A stretch of 64,000 nt of DNA from CAWAVN01 sp963825075. Its GTDB lineage: Bacteria > Planctomycetota > Planctomycetia > Planctomycetales > Planctomycetaceae. The position numbers and the translations under genes are program-made. Positions 47,756 through 59,054 of the stretch are shown one piece after another. The notes beneath the pieces are model-generated. The model searched no databases. It worked only from the letters and a program-made list of their open reading frames with translations, and was not told the DNA's origin. How positions within the stretch are numbered: the first letter of the stretch is position 1; each line of letters starts with the position of its first letter. The stretch covers positions 41,904-105,903 of the forward strand of contig CAWGRX010000021.1 of assembly GCA_963825075.1 (NCBI GenBank), in the 5' to 3' direction.

Positions 47756-47957
47756 TACTAATGATGCAAAGGATCTTTCCCAATTATCCGAATTGAAGTG
47801 GCTCGTATTGCAAGATTCGAGACTTAGCGATTCAGGCCTCGCCCATTTCAAATCACTCAAGCAACTCGAACGCCTCGACATCGAAGCAACGTTGGTAACA
47901 ATGCAAGGCGTTGAGGAATTAAAAAGGTCGCTCTCAAACGTTCAAATATTTCATTGA
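47709..47957 (+). pseudogene. Leucine-rich-repeat fragment
   Basis: About 82 residues: LSQLSELKWLVLQDSRLSDS, GLAHFKSLKQLERLDIEATLV, TMQGVEELKRSLSNVQIFH, two or three LRRs of the ribonuclease-inhibitor-like kind common in planctomycetes. It overlaps the end of the WD40 gene in another frame and has no separate ribosome site. It may be the remains of an LRR gene or the tail of a WD40-LRR fusion broken by a frameshift. Confidence 0.5.
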
Positions 47958-48015
47958 GCCTATACAAAAGAAAATATACGTCACCTCTTGATTGCAAATG
48001 CCATCACATTCTTGC

Positions 48016-50645
48016 CTAATTGATCAAATCATCTTCGTTTGGATCTTGAGGCGGCGGTTTGGGTGGCGAGCGTTTTCGCTGCCGACGCGATTTCCGAGTC
48101 TGCGGTTTGCTCGGCGAGGATTTCGGCGATGGTTCTGGCGTTGGCTCCCATTCCGGTGGCGGTTCTTCTTCGCGATTCAATTCCGCGACGACTTCAGCAC
48201 GGGGACGGGCAAATTGTCGGCGAGTGCGAGAGACGATGTAGGAAGTCGGATCGGTCTCCGCGCGAGGCGGTGGGGGATAGGTCGTCAGGTTGAAGGCGGT
48301 GTGGGCGGGGCCGACGCGGGCGATGGCTTCGCCGCGATCCAGATTGAGAATCTCCTCGGCGGTGAAGACGCCCAACTGACGAGCCACCGTGTTGGCATCC
48401 TCTACGCCCACGCGAAAAATCACCATCGTGCCCACGTTGCCAAAGATGCTTTGTTTGACCTCGCCCGACAGTTGCCCCACGTACTGATTGGCCATGCCCG
48501 CCAGCACCAAGCCGTATTTTCGGGCTTCGGCCAGGATGCGATCGAAACCCACGGACACTTGCATGAAGGCTTGAAACTCGTCGATATACAAATAAAAGGG
48601 GGAGCGTTGGGATTGGGGCAGGCTGGCCCGGCGGAAAGCGGAATTGATGATCTTCGTCACCAGAAAACTGCCCAGGGTGCCGGAGATTTGCTCGGACAAC
48701 AATCCCGTGGACAGGTTGGCCAAGAAGATTTTGCGGCGATTGAGCACCTGATCGAAGTCGATCGAGGGCCGCCGTTGACAAACGATGTTTCTTACCGTGT
48801 TATTCATCAGAAACACGCTGATCTTATTCAGCACCGGATCGACCGTGTTGGGATGAAACTCGTTGTCCCAGAAATCCACCATCCGCCGGCTGGTGAGTTT
48901 GGCGCTGATCTGCCGGCGGAAAGCCGGATTGGTCAGCATCCGCTCCACATCATCCAAGGTCGGGTGGGGGAGGGCTTCCATCACCGTCAGGAGCGTGAAG
49001 GTCAGCGTCCGCTGCAATCGCGGCCCCCAACTGGCTCGGGAAGTATTTCTGGAGGGCCATCAAGAAACTCGGCGATCACCCGATCCCGCTCGCGTTCGCC
49101 CCGGGCTTCAAAGATATTGAGAGCGAACGGATACTCCTCGTCCGCCGGGTCGAACAAAATCACGTCATCCACCCGGTGGGGCGGAATGCGGCAGAGCACG
49201 TCCTTGATTAAATCCCCGTGCGGATCGAGCAGCCCCACGCCCTGCCCGGCTTCGATGTCCTGCAGAATGCTATTGAGCAGCAGCGTGGATTTCCCCGTGC
49301 CGGTGGCTCCCGCCACATAGCAATGCAGGCGGCGGTGTTCCTCCGGCACGATCGCCAGCCGGTGTTTACCCCGATGGACGTTCTCGCCCAAAATCACGCC
49401 CGGGGGCGTCTTCAGCGGGGGAGCCGGCCGAGTGCGAGTTTTGACGGTTTCCAGACGCTGGCTGACCACGGTGGCGTTCGGCAAATGCACCAGGGCGCAA
49501 AGTTCCTGGCAATTCAGCAGCATCCCCGGCCGATAGATATGCCGGAACGTCAGGGACATCGACAGACTCTGCCGCTCTTCCTCGGACAACTGCCCGTTCA
49601 CCCATTCGCTGTCGTTGCAGAACAGTTCCTGGTCCGGCGTGGAGAACTGCGTCACCCAGCCCACCAGTTGCCGAAAGACGCTCTTGGTTGAAGCCGTGAG
49701 GGTAATCCCCACGGCATACAGCGGCGAGGCAAACTTGCTGGCCAGATGCCGTTCGCTGACATCCGAGATGAGCATGTGGCTGGGCTGATAGGGGTCGGTC
49801 AGGGCCAATCGCAGCAGCGACTCCCACGGTGCCACGGCCCGCTGAAACTGAATTCGCACCGCCGCCCACTGTTCCTTGCCCAAATGATCCATCGCCGAGA
49901 TGGGAACGGCCAAAGGATCGGGGTCCATCCGGGTCAGCGGTGCGAAGAGGCAGGCAATACGCCGCCCTGCAAGGCCAAACTTGCCCCGTAGCCCTCCCGT
50001 CCCACGTCCACTTTATCCATCGGATCATCCGAACTGATTTCCTCCAGCACCACGGCCGAGTTGGGATAGTGCGCCAACAGCAATCGTTCCAGCCGGCGGA
50101 CATCCGGAAGGGCACCCACGAATTGCGTCACGATTCGGGGCGGCTTCCAGCCGCAAATGGCCGAGCGGGTATTCCCACGTTTGTCCTTTCAAGTGCCCTT
50201 CAATGAGTTGCTGCATTTTCGCACTGTCATATTCCGGCATCGGCCCCAGCCCCACGATTTCAAACGAGATGGGCTGAGTCAGATGGGGCAGCGACCGCAA
50301 CAACTGCTCGGCTTTGGCCAGCGTCGCCTCATCCTCGGGGAAGCGGGCCACGGACAGTCGGCGGGTGGTGGCCGTTAGCTGGTCGATGTCGGCCGGCAGC
50401 GTCAACTCGCCCCACACGTCGATCGCTTCGGCCGGCAACAGCCGCCTGATCCGGCTGCTTTCCCATCCCGCGTCCCAGCCGTTGATAAAACAATCCCAAC
50501 CCGTCACCGCGTACCGATCGTAGGGTTCAAACGGCGGCTCCAAGGCCACCCGTGAGGCTGCAACGGCCAGACGCCGCAGCCCCGGGTGGCTTCCGCCACG
50601 GCTTTGCCGATAACCTGATCTTCGAGTCGAGCAGGGACGACGCAT
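48016..50645 (-). CDS. TraD/VirD4-like conjugation ATPase, multiply frameshifted
   Basis: A protein of about 870 residues read in at least four frame segments. The centre contains Walker A GATGTGKSTLLLNSIL and LLDPHGDLIKDVL. Downstream, past a break near 49015, come VFLMNNTVRNIV, FYLYIDEFQAFM (Walker B) and ARKYGLVLAGMANQYVGQL, as in coupling-protein/HerA-type DNA-pumping ATPases. Upstream breaks lie near 49930, 50115 and 50580-50640. The C-terminus is Pro/Lys-rich. It may drive DNA transfer of the island, but no relaxase or other mating genes are in the window, and similar chromosomal genes occur in planctomycetes. Confidence 0.7.
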
Positions 50646-50648
50646 CGT

Positions 50649-51675
50649 TCACTTCACCATAATGGTGGATTGGCATTGCGGGCAATTGAACCGGCCGATG
50701 TAATCGCGGCAGATGGGGCAGCGAAAATGGAACAGGTTGCGTTCCCGCGGGGAGGTATATCCGCAATGACATGACCAACGAGCAACCGCGGGATAGACTT
50801 CGCCGCAGCCGGCACAACGAATCCTGTGAATAAATGTGCTCATGGCGAGGTTGGCCAACCGCGCGGGAATCCTTATTCCCGGCACCAACCATGAAACGGC
50901 TCCCAACATCAATATCCCGTACTCCACGTGGTCGCCGCCGGTAGCGACCAACAAACAAAAAAGTGGAAATCCAAAAAACAGCGTCAAATGAAGCATCCGG
51001 AAAATCAGGCGGTAGGGGAGTGCGGGCAGGACGGAATGATGGTTATCGTAAGACCGATAATGCGGCGGGTCACGTTCGACCAAGACCGGGAAACTGTCGT
51101 CCTCATCTTCAAAATCCACCTCGTCATCTTCTATGACCCAGTCTGCATTCGGCTGCGATGGCGGCGGTCGCCAAGTGGCCGAAGAATGGCTCGGTGACGG
51201 TCTCCTTGTTTCTGATCTGGCTTCCTCGGATGGCCGGGGCGAGCCGTATGCCGAGGACTCATCACCAATCTCCACAAAAAACGGCATCGGCGGGGGCGTC
51301 ACGACTTCGGCAGCAGGCGAAGGACCCACTCGATGATCGGCTTGGCCTGATTCTTTCATAAGGTCCAGGCGAAACCATTCCTGGCACGCGGGACAACGCC
51401 GGCGGTGTCCCGCCACGTCGGGAGAAACCGTGAGAAACTCGGCACAGTGCGGGCAGCACAACCGCATTTTCGTCGCTGTTGGCGTCCAGCACGACTTGCA
51501 CGCCTCGCACCTTCGAATCAAGGGGAGGTGGGGAAAGAGCGGCATTGCAGGCTTCACAAGAAAGCGGCCGCTTGGCCATTTTTATCACGCGCACGAAATG
51601 GGTTTTGCCGCACTGCGAACAGCAAATCCGCAGCAGCAATTCCGGCGCGGCATGAGGCGACGTGGATGAGGACAT
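50649..51675 (-). CDS. Zinc-ribbon membrane protein, frameshifted
   Basis: About 342 residues when joined. N-terminal zinc ribbons: RICCSQCGKTHFVRV and LSCEACNAAL, then, after a break near 51465 at an AAAA run, LCCPHCAEF and RRRCPACQEWF. A disordered acidic linker follows, then two hydrophobic helices (LTLFFGFPLFCLLVATGG). A C-terminal cluster of zinc ribbons ends it: IRCAGCGEVYPA, FRCPICRDY and FNCPQCQSTIMV. The ATG at 51675 has GAGGTG upstream. It ends 4 bases before the ATPase gene start, so the two form an operon. Function unknown. Confidence 0.7.
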
Positions 51676-52111
51676 AACCACACCTCGGTTTTTTTAGGGA
51701 ATTCGCATTTCGTCAATCAGTTCCCACAGCCCACGGTCTGGCAAAACCACAAGTACACAGAAAGCGGATGGGGCCAAACTTTAGTCCGCCCAATTCAATT
51801 GATGACCTCTCAATCAGGAATCTGCTACTGTCTATTCAGGAAATAGGTGGGGCTTGTGCGCAGAATTTCAGAATTTTTCAAAGATTTTGGGAAATCACCC
51901 CAATCAGCCGCTGTCGGTGTTGACAGATCGCGATTGTTTTGTTCACTTTGAACGAAAAATAGGACCCCTAGGGGATCCCCTGAGTATGTGGGCATTCCCC
52001 GCGATCAACTGCCGCACGAAAGGCTATATGATCAAATGTTTCGTTAGACGTGAATCGCTCAGGACAATCGCTAATATGGCCTCCGTGAAACGAAACATGA
52101 TGGGGGAATCG
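51676..52111. other. Intergenic region upstream of the CRISPR-Cas operon
   Basis: No gene supported. It lies between divergent genes and should contain promoters for both. A leftover reading frame upstream of the WYL gene (from 51854) has no family resemblance. No palindrome strong enough to call an operator was seen. Confidence 0.4.
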
Positions 52112-53113
52112 ATGGCGGACACCAAACAGATCACCCGGCAATGGCGGCTGTTGAACACGCTGGCGTCGCGTCGAAATGGGGCCACGGTCACCGAACTTGC
52201 CGAGGAGTTTGGCGTGTCTTTGAAAACAATCCGCCGGGACTTGGACCAATTGCGATTGGTCGGCTTCCTCGCGGAACCGGAAAAAGAAGCTCATCTTCGC
52301 CAACGCTGGCGAGTTGATAACGCGACCTCCATCCCCGCAAGGCGTTTTACGCTGGAAGAAGCGGCGGCCCTTTATCTGGGTCGCGAATTCCTTGGACCTC
52401 TCGCGGGCACGGTGTTCTGGCAGGGTTCGCAATCGGCGTTCGAAAAAATCCGCGCATCGTTCGGCGATCTGGCACTCGAATACCTGGAAAAACTGGCACG
52501 CATCATGTACCGCTCGCGATTCGGCCATTCCGATTACGCGGGGCATGCGGAAATCATCGACGACCTGATGGTCGCGATCGAAGATCGCAAGATCACCATT
52601 ATTCTCTACCAATCTCTGCGGGCCACGGAACCGGTCGAGCACGAAGTGCATCCCTACGGCATTGTGTATCACAAGCAGGCTCTGTACCTAGTCGCCTTCT
52701 CCTCGGACGACCGTGAGATCCGCCACTACAAGATCAATCGAATCAGCGAAGTTGATAACTCCGGCCCGCCCTTCAATGAACCCAAGCATTTCGATCTGGA
52801 CGCGTACTTCGCGGATGCTTTCGGCGTTTATCTGGACGGCGGACACAAGCGGAAAGCGATTGTCCGTTTCAGCCGGCCCGTTGCTCGGTTCCTTCGGGAA
52901 TACGAATGGCATCCCAGCCAGAAGCTCACGCCGCAAAAAGACGGCTCAATCCTATTCGAGGTCGAAGTCGCCAGCTTCGTGGAACTTAAATCCTTCATCC
53001 AATCCTTCGGCAAGCACGCTGTCGTATTAGAACCCGAAGACTTGCGGACGGAACTCCGGGACGAGTGCTTGTCGATCCTGGAAATCTACGAAAAACTGGA
53101 GGCGGATGTGTGA
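52112..53113 (+). CDS. HTH-WYL transcriptional regulator
   Basis: About 333 residues from the ATG at 52112, preceded by GGGGGA. N-terminal winged helix (RQWRLLNTLASRRNGATVTELAEEFGVSLKTIRRDLDQL) then a WYL domain (HPYGIVYHKQALYLVAFSSDDREIRHYKINRI). WYL proteins bind nucleic-acid ligands and commonly regulate CRISPR-Cas and other defence loci. It is first in the rightward cas series, 49 bases before cas6, so it probably controls the operon. Confidence 0.9.
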   Translation: MADTKQITRQWRLLNTLASRRNGATVTELAEEFGVSLKTIRRDLDQLRLVGFLAEPEKEAHLRQRWRVDNATSIPARRFTLEEAAALYLGREFLGPLAGTVFWQGSQSAFEKIRASFGDLALEYLEKLARIMYRSRFGHSDYAGHAEIIDDLMVAIEDRKITIILYQSLRATEPVEHEVHPYGIVYHKQALYLVAFSSDDREIRHYKINRISEVDNSGPPFNEPKHFDLDAYFADAFGVYLDGGHKRKAIVRFSRPVARFLREYEWHPSQKLTPQKDGSILFEVEVASFVELKSFIQSFGKHAVVLEPEDLRTELRDECLSILEIYEKLEADV

Positions 53114-53162
53114 GGACGACGATTTATCTCGAAGCCGCCTTTGTACACGAGAGGTCTCAAAA

Positions 53163-53814
53163 ATGTCCCATGTTGATTTAGCCTTCGCCGTCACGGCACA
53201 GAAACCGGTCGCCTCAGACCACGGGTATGCCTTATTCGGAGCGGTCTCGCGAGTTTTGCCGGTCGTGCATCAGGAGAACGGGTTTGCGATTCATCCGCTT
53301 CGCGGCCGGAAGGTTGGGGAAGATCAAATGGTGCTGACGCCGTGGTCCAAACTGACCATTCGCACGTCGGCCGATCGTATCGCGGAACTCTTGCCGCTCG
53401 CGGGCCAATCGCTGCATGTGGGCGAGACTAGCCTTCGCGTGGGCGTGCCCCAGGTGTTTGCCCTCGCGCCGGCGACGACGCTGCGAAGCCGATTGGTCTG
53501 CATCAAGGTCAAGGACACCAAGGCCGAGGATTCTGACGCCCGAAATCTTCCTGGCCGCGGCCCGCAAACAACTCGACGAGATGGGGATTTCTGATGAAGC
53601 CGTGCTGGGCATCCCGCCGATTCCCACCGGCCCCAAACAGGGCGAACCACAACGCCGGGCCATCGACATCAAAGGGGCGAGCATCGTGGGCTACGAGGTC
53701 ATCATCGAAGCCCTCACCGCGGAGGAGTCGCTAACCCTGCAGGAACAAGGATTAGGCGGCCGAAGACACATGGGCTGCGGCGTATTTGTGCCGTTTGAAA
53801 GGGGACTCATATGA
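53163..53814 (+). CDS. cas6: CRISPR RNA endonuclease Cas6 (MYXAN/Cmx6 type), frameshifted
   Basis: About 216 residues. It processes the repeat transcript into crRNAs. N-terminal part MSHVDLAFAVTAQKPVASDHGYALFGAV is in one frame. The C-terminal part LTPEIFLAAARKQLDEMG to the glycine-rich loop LGGRRHMGCGVFVPF is in another; the break is near 53530 where an extra T seems present. The Gly-rich RNA-binding loop is characteristic of Cas6. Its stop overlaps the cas3 start (ATGA). Confidence 0.9.
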
Positions 53815-56192
53815 CATCGAATCTGATTTTAGGAAAAGGAAGACCCCCACGATCGCTTGTCGATCACACTAACGATGTGATTACAGCGTTCCAAACCTTG
53901 TTTGGACAACCATCGCGACCGATGTCATTCACGAATCGCTGGCTTGCCTTTTTTGGGCTTGCGAGCGACGACGCAACTTCATTTCTGGTTCATGGCATGA
54001 TCGCGTGTGCTTGTCACGACTGGGGGAAGGCGAATGATGGATTCCAGGACATGCTGGAAGGACGAGGGAAGCAGTTGATTCGCCACGAACAACTCAGTGC
54101 CGTGATCCTCAACGATCCGTCAATCGTGGACTGGCTTTCAAGTATCGACGGCATGGACCAAGACTTAATCCTTGCCGCCGTTGTTGGACATCATCTGAAA
54201 GCTCGCGACGTTGAGTTTGGGCAGCCGCAGGCGGAAGTCGACCAGTTACTTTGCATGTTCTGGGATGACAATGATTGGCAAACGCATCTGGGGACAATAG
54301 GCTCACAAATTGGCATTCGAGGGCGACCGCCCACCGGCATCACCAAACTCTGGAGTTATAGCGGTCGGAATGGATTTCCCTCGCTCGTCGCAGCGATCGA
54401 GGGAGTTCGTGAGCGAATCGAAACCTTCGAGGAGGAGTTGGCTCGCGACGACGATTCGACACGCCGGCGGCTTTTATGGGCCGTCAGAACAGCACTGATC
54501 GTTGCGGATGCCGCTGGATCCGGACTCTATCGTGAACAGGTAACGATCAAGAAATGCATCGCGGAATGGATTGCAGACGCGTTCGACGAAGAGAAGCGAC
54601 TCGACGATAAGGCGATATGCGAAAAGGTAATTGAGCCTCGCGTCAATGGCCTCAAAAGGCGGAAGCTTTGGAATGGCTGGAATGGGTTTCAGGAAGCGTG
54701 CGGGGATCCCGATCGGGTTCCGGAACGAGCGTTGTTGCTCGCTCCGTGCGGTAGTGGGAAAACGCTTGCGGCCTGGCGGTGGATTCAAGCCCGCTGCACA
54801 GAGCGAAAGCGAGGGCGCGTGATCTTCCTGTATCCCACGCGCGGAACGGCAACCGAGGGCTTTCGGGATTATGTCTCTTCGGCCGGCCCCCAGGAAGCTG
54901 CGCTGGTGCATGGCACCGCCGATCTCGACCTAGACGGCATCGAACGGACCTTGCCGGAGGAAAAACGGATTGACGAAGCACGTCTATTTGCCCTGCGTCA
55001 ATGGCCGAAGCGTCTTTTTAGCGCCACCGTGGATCAGTTTCTAGGATTTCTTCAGTATGGATACGGACCGATGTGCCATCTGCCGTTGCTTGCCGATAGC
55101 GTCGTTGTCCTGGACGAAATCCATAGCTATGACCGCGGAATGTTCTCGGCATTGATGGAATTCCTGCGACATTTCGATGTACCCGTCCTCTGTATGACGG
55201 CGACGCTCCTGGAGGGGCGAAGGCAGCGACTTGCGCGGCAGCACGGAACTTCGGGATCGTGGCCTTGCTGTCGTGAATGGTCTCGACTTTGACGGAAAGG
55301 GAGACGAATTGAAGGACATCGCCGATCATCAGCGGTATGCCGTCGCGAAAGTCAGTGGTCAGGCTGATGCCACAGCGAGGGTCCGGGACGCGTTGGCTGC
55401 GAAGAAGCGCGTGCTCTGGGTGGTCAATCAGATTGACCGCGCCCAGAAAATCGCCGCTGAGTTCGCCGCTGATACATCAGGCGACAAGTTAAGAACACCG
55501 GATGACATCGAAGTATTTTGCTACCATAGTCGCTACAAAATGATTGATCGAAAGAAGTGGCATGACGCGGTCGTGGATGCCTTTAGGCCGAGAAACGGTG
55601 AGAATGCCGTTCTGGCCGTCACCACACAAGTTTGCGAAATGTCGCTGGATTTGGATGCCGACCTTCTCGTCTCGGAATGGGCGCCGGCCACCTCGCTCGT
55701 ACAGCGGATGGGTCGTTGCTGCCGCGATACGGATGCGCACAAGCAGAATCCCAAGCGAATCGGCGAGGTGATCCTTTACGAGCCCGACGATCTGTTGCCG
55801 TACACCCGCCAGGAAATGCAGGGAGTGGAAAGCTTCGTTGACAATCTGGTAAAGAAAGCGCACGTTTCACAAAGTCGATTGGAAGTGCAATTGAAGTCCG
55901 TCCCGTCGCCACCGGACCTACCCAAAGCGTGCCGATTCATCGAAAGCGGTCCCTGGGCCGCGATGGGTGAGGAAAACTTCCGCGACATTGACGACCGGAA
56001 CCGCCAGACGCTGCTTCGCGACGATGTGGACAGGTATCTTCAACTCCAACACAATACACCCCGTTGGAAGCGCAAGAACTGCTCCTTCCCATCCCCAGAA
56101 GGTTCGCAAAGTCGCACGAACGAAACGACCTGCCAAAGTGGGTCTATCTCGCGGAAGGTGGCGAGTATCTCCCCGCGTTGGGCTTTATTTAG
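53811..56192 (+). CDS. cas3: CRISPR-associated nuclease-helicase Cas3, frameshifted
   Basis: About 793 residues when joined. HD nuclease first (residues about 15-240, ACHDWGKAND and VVGHHLKARD), then an SF2 helicase: Walker A APCGSGKTLAAW, DEIH box VVLDEIHSYDRGM, TATLLEG, and motif VI VQRMGRCCRD. Breaks near 55240 and near 56060 (a CCCC run). After the second, the true C-terminus reads LEAQELLLPIPRRF to GEYLPALGFI and stops at 56192. It degrades target DNA recruited by Cascade. Confidence 0.93.
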
Positions 56193-56197
56193 GGAGA

Positions 56198-57975
56198 ATG
56201 ACGGTCGTGGCAAAGAAAACACCCAAGAGAAAGAAGAAGGCGAGCGGGCGCAAGCGGAGCGACCCCCTAGTGATCACGCTCCATTACGATCTTCACGAAC
56301 TCCCGACTGCGCAGCACAAGGCCGGCCTGGCCGGCCTCCTTCTGCAAATCGACAGCATGTACGAACGCCGGGATGCCGGCGCACTGCCGGAGGACACTAG
56401 CATTCCCTGGTTTTCAATCGGTAGCCGATGCGCCACTGTGTGGCTGACTCAGCGCTCACTTCATGAAACGCTTGTTGATCTTTATGACGCGGAGGAATTG
56501 AACGGAAAGACATTTCCCGCAGGTCGATTCCTTGAACGGTTTACTTGTGATGGCAACGAACAATGGCAAAAACTGTGGCGAGATATGGTGTGGTTGATTC
56601 CTCGTGGTCGACCGAAAAGTAGGGGAATTTATGCCCCTCGCCAGAATCGCGACGCGAACTGGAAAGTCAGCACAGATCTTTGGACTGGCCTTGTGGCAGG
56701 ATCACTGAACGCAATTAAACCCAAGATCAAGTTGATGGCATTGACTGAGTCCCTGTTGCTGGGTAGTCAGGGTAAATCAGCCGAATCACTTGAGTTTCAA
56801 GAACGACCAGAATATGTGCTCTTACTGCATTTTTGGTCGCTTACTTGCGGAATTTTTGTACCGGAGTGGATAAACGGCGATGGCGACGCCTACGATGCAG
56901 GCTTCGGGGTGGCATTTCCCGATGTCGTGAGTTTGAACACTTTCATTCGGCGCTACAAGAATGCCTTGTTTTTTCTCGATCGGAACGTGCGACATGCCCG
57001 TCGACGCGTGCCATCAGATAGCAAATCACGCTGGGACAGTCGTCGCCCTGAGGGCGCCGTCGTTTCGGTTCCTGCCGAGGGCATCGCGGAATTCCTCGTT
57101 CATATCGCAGATCTGACGCCAACGAAAACCCAACGAGCCGTTCGTGCCGTCGAGTACTGGCACTGTGGCAAACAGTCGGATTTAGATCCAAAGAAGCGAC
57201 GCAGCCCTCAGGAAAGCACGTTGGTCGTCAACCATGACTGTCTCGCTGCGGATGAGTCACTGCTTTGTGCAATCGCAGGCATCGCCCACGCGTATCGAAA
57301 CACACTATTTCGCTCGTGTCGTGCCTTGTCTCTGTTACGCGCCCGACCTTGGTTTGAGGACTTTCAAGCCTCCCTAGACAACCGCGAGTGGTCGTTCTTT
57401 GTGCACTCGACGCAGGAACGTCACCAAACGCCTTCGGGCATGCGCAGTTTTGCGTGGGACGCCGCTCAGCGCTTCACAACTTTAGAAAAGAACTACCACA
57501 AGAAAAAGGAAGCTGACATGCCTGATCTCGACGGCACCTCCGATTCGGTGGATCGACTCGTCTATGATTTAGTTCGCTCATATGTTCGGATCCGCGCTGC
57601 GCGAAGGCTGGCTTCGAAGCAAAGGCAGAAGATAACGAGTGGTGGAAAACGAATGGATGGACGGAAACGGCTGAACAAAGGCGCAACGTTGCATCAAAGC
57701 TTTTTCTCGAATTGCGTTCTCGTCGAGGCGAGGATTTTGTTCGCCACTTCACCGCGACCCTGGGCTCGGTGCCGCAGTGGCTCACCGAAGACCGGTTCGT
57801 TTGCGTCGCCCAGGCACTGATGCGAGATAGCACGGACGAATTCGGCGAAGATCGACCGCGGACCAGAGATGACTTGAAAACACTGACGCTGCTGGCCCTT
57901 TCCGCTGCCTCTCGCAGCCTTCGCGCCCGTGATGAACAAACCCAGAAAACCGATTCCGAGGAGACCCCAGAATGA
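56198..57975 (+). CDS. cmx8: Cascade large subunit Cmx8 (Cas8, MYXAN type), frameshifted
   Basis: About 592 residues. After a basic start (KKTPKRKKKASGRKR) it reads VITLHYDLHELPTAQHKAGLAGLLLQ, the Cmx8 hallmark. The tail, in another frame after a break near 57598, includes LFLELRSRRGEDFVRHFTATLGSVPQ and LTLLALSAASRS. Cas8-type subunits recognise PAM and recruit Cas3. The ATG at 56198 is 5 bases after the cas3 stop; a GTG at 56207 is better spaced from GGGAG. The stop overlaps the cas7 start (ATGA). Confidence 0.9.
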
Positions 57976-59054
57976 ACCTGTTTGCCACTGTCCTAACCTA
58001 TCCCGCCCCTTCGTCCAACTACCGCGGCGAAAGCGAACTGAACCGAACTGTGATTCAGAAAATCACTGACGGCCGGCTTGAGTATCCGGTCGTATCACCG
58101 GAGGCGATGCGAAATGCGCTCCGCGAGATTCTCGCGGGCTATGGCTTACCCATGAATCGGCAGCGGATTCATCCGGTCGCCGGCCAAGGCGATGAGAAAC
58201 AGCAACTTCGCGTCAAGTACGACAAGTACCCCGATCCCGCTGCCTTTGCGGATGACTTCCTGTTTGGCTACCTCCTCGCTGTAAAGAAGGCGGAGTTGAC
58301 CAAAATTCAAAAGGACAAGGGGCCAGAGTACCCACTGAAGCGCGACTCGGTGTTACGGATGAATCTGGCAAAGGGGCTTGAGGCATACCGGCACGACACC
58401 GTGTTTACTCAGTCGCCGCAATTCGCCGAAGGAAATCCGTGGAAGCCGGGTGGCGAGGGGGGAACCAGTTCCGCACTCCTTCATCGGGAAGCAGCGGACA
58501 CCGCGTTTCAATATCCCTTCGCGCTCAATCTGAACGATTGCCGTTGCAAGCTTGAAGGCTGTGACCACAAGGAACCCGATCGGAGCGATGAGGGAGCACA
58601 CGCACAAAACGACCTTCACAAAAAGCGAGAATTATGCCCGCACGTTTGGACTCGTAAGCTGCTAGAAGCGATTGGCGAATTGGCCGACGCTGCCGGGAAT
58701 CACACGCGCAGTCTTTTCCCGATGGGGCCGGCCAGCATCATTGTTCGGCTGACCAATCGCCTGGTGCCCGGCTACGAGCAGTACCATTTCACCGTGACGC
58801 GCAAAGGGGCGACCAACGAGCGAGTCTATGGTTCCAAGCTGATCGAAAAACTCTTGCGAGATGACTGCCACCTGCCACACAGCGAGTTCTATATCGGGGG
58901 CGAAATCGTCGATCAACTGACGGCTGCTCAAAGGTTAACGCTCGAAAATGAAGGGAAAGGTGTGACGCTTGATCCTGATCCACTCGGTCTATTGCAAACG
59001 GTGGCAACTGCCGGTGGTCTGAATCCTAAAGGCGACGAACAGGTCGAATCATGA
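57972..59054 (+). CDS. cas7: Cascade backbone Cas7 (DevR type)
   Basis: 360 residues, intact. Begins MNLFATVLTYPAPSSNYRGE, SELNRTVIQKITDGRLEYPVVS, typical of Cas7/DevR/Cst2 proteins. Six or so copies normally coat the crRNA. An internal segment, NDCRCKLEGCDHK with LCPHVW about 30 residues later, could bind zinc. It overlaps both cmx8 and cas5 by ATGA, so cmx8-cas7-cas5 are tightly coupled. Confidence 0.93.
   Translation: MNLFATVLTYPAPSSNYRGESELNRTVIQKITDGRLEYPVVSPEAMRNALREILAGYGLPMNRQRIHPVAGQGDEKQQLRVKYDKYPDPAAFADDFLFGYLLAVKKAELTKIQKDKGPEYPLKRDSVLRMNLAKGLEAYRHDTVFTQSPQFAEGNPWKPGGEGGTSSALLHREAADTAFQYPFALNLNDCRCKLEGCDHKEPDRSDEGAHAQNDLHKKRELCPHVWTRKLLEAIGELADAAGNHTRSLFPMGPASIIVRLTNRLVPGYEQYHFTVTRKGATNERVYGSKLIEKLLRDDCHLPHSEFYIGGEIVDQLTAAQRLTLENEGKGVTLDPDPLGLLQTVATAGGLNPKGDEQVES

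Noticed and set aside
53106..53594. Cas6 region as two separate small genes
   Set aside because: Both pieces belong to one Cas6: conserved N- and C-terminal halves meet at a single-base shift near 53530.
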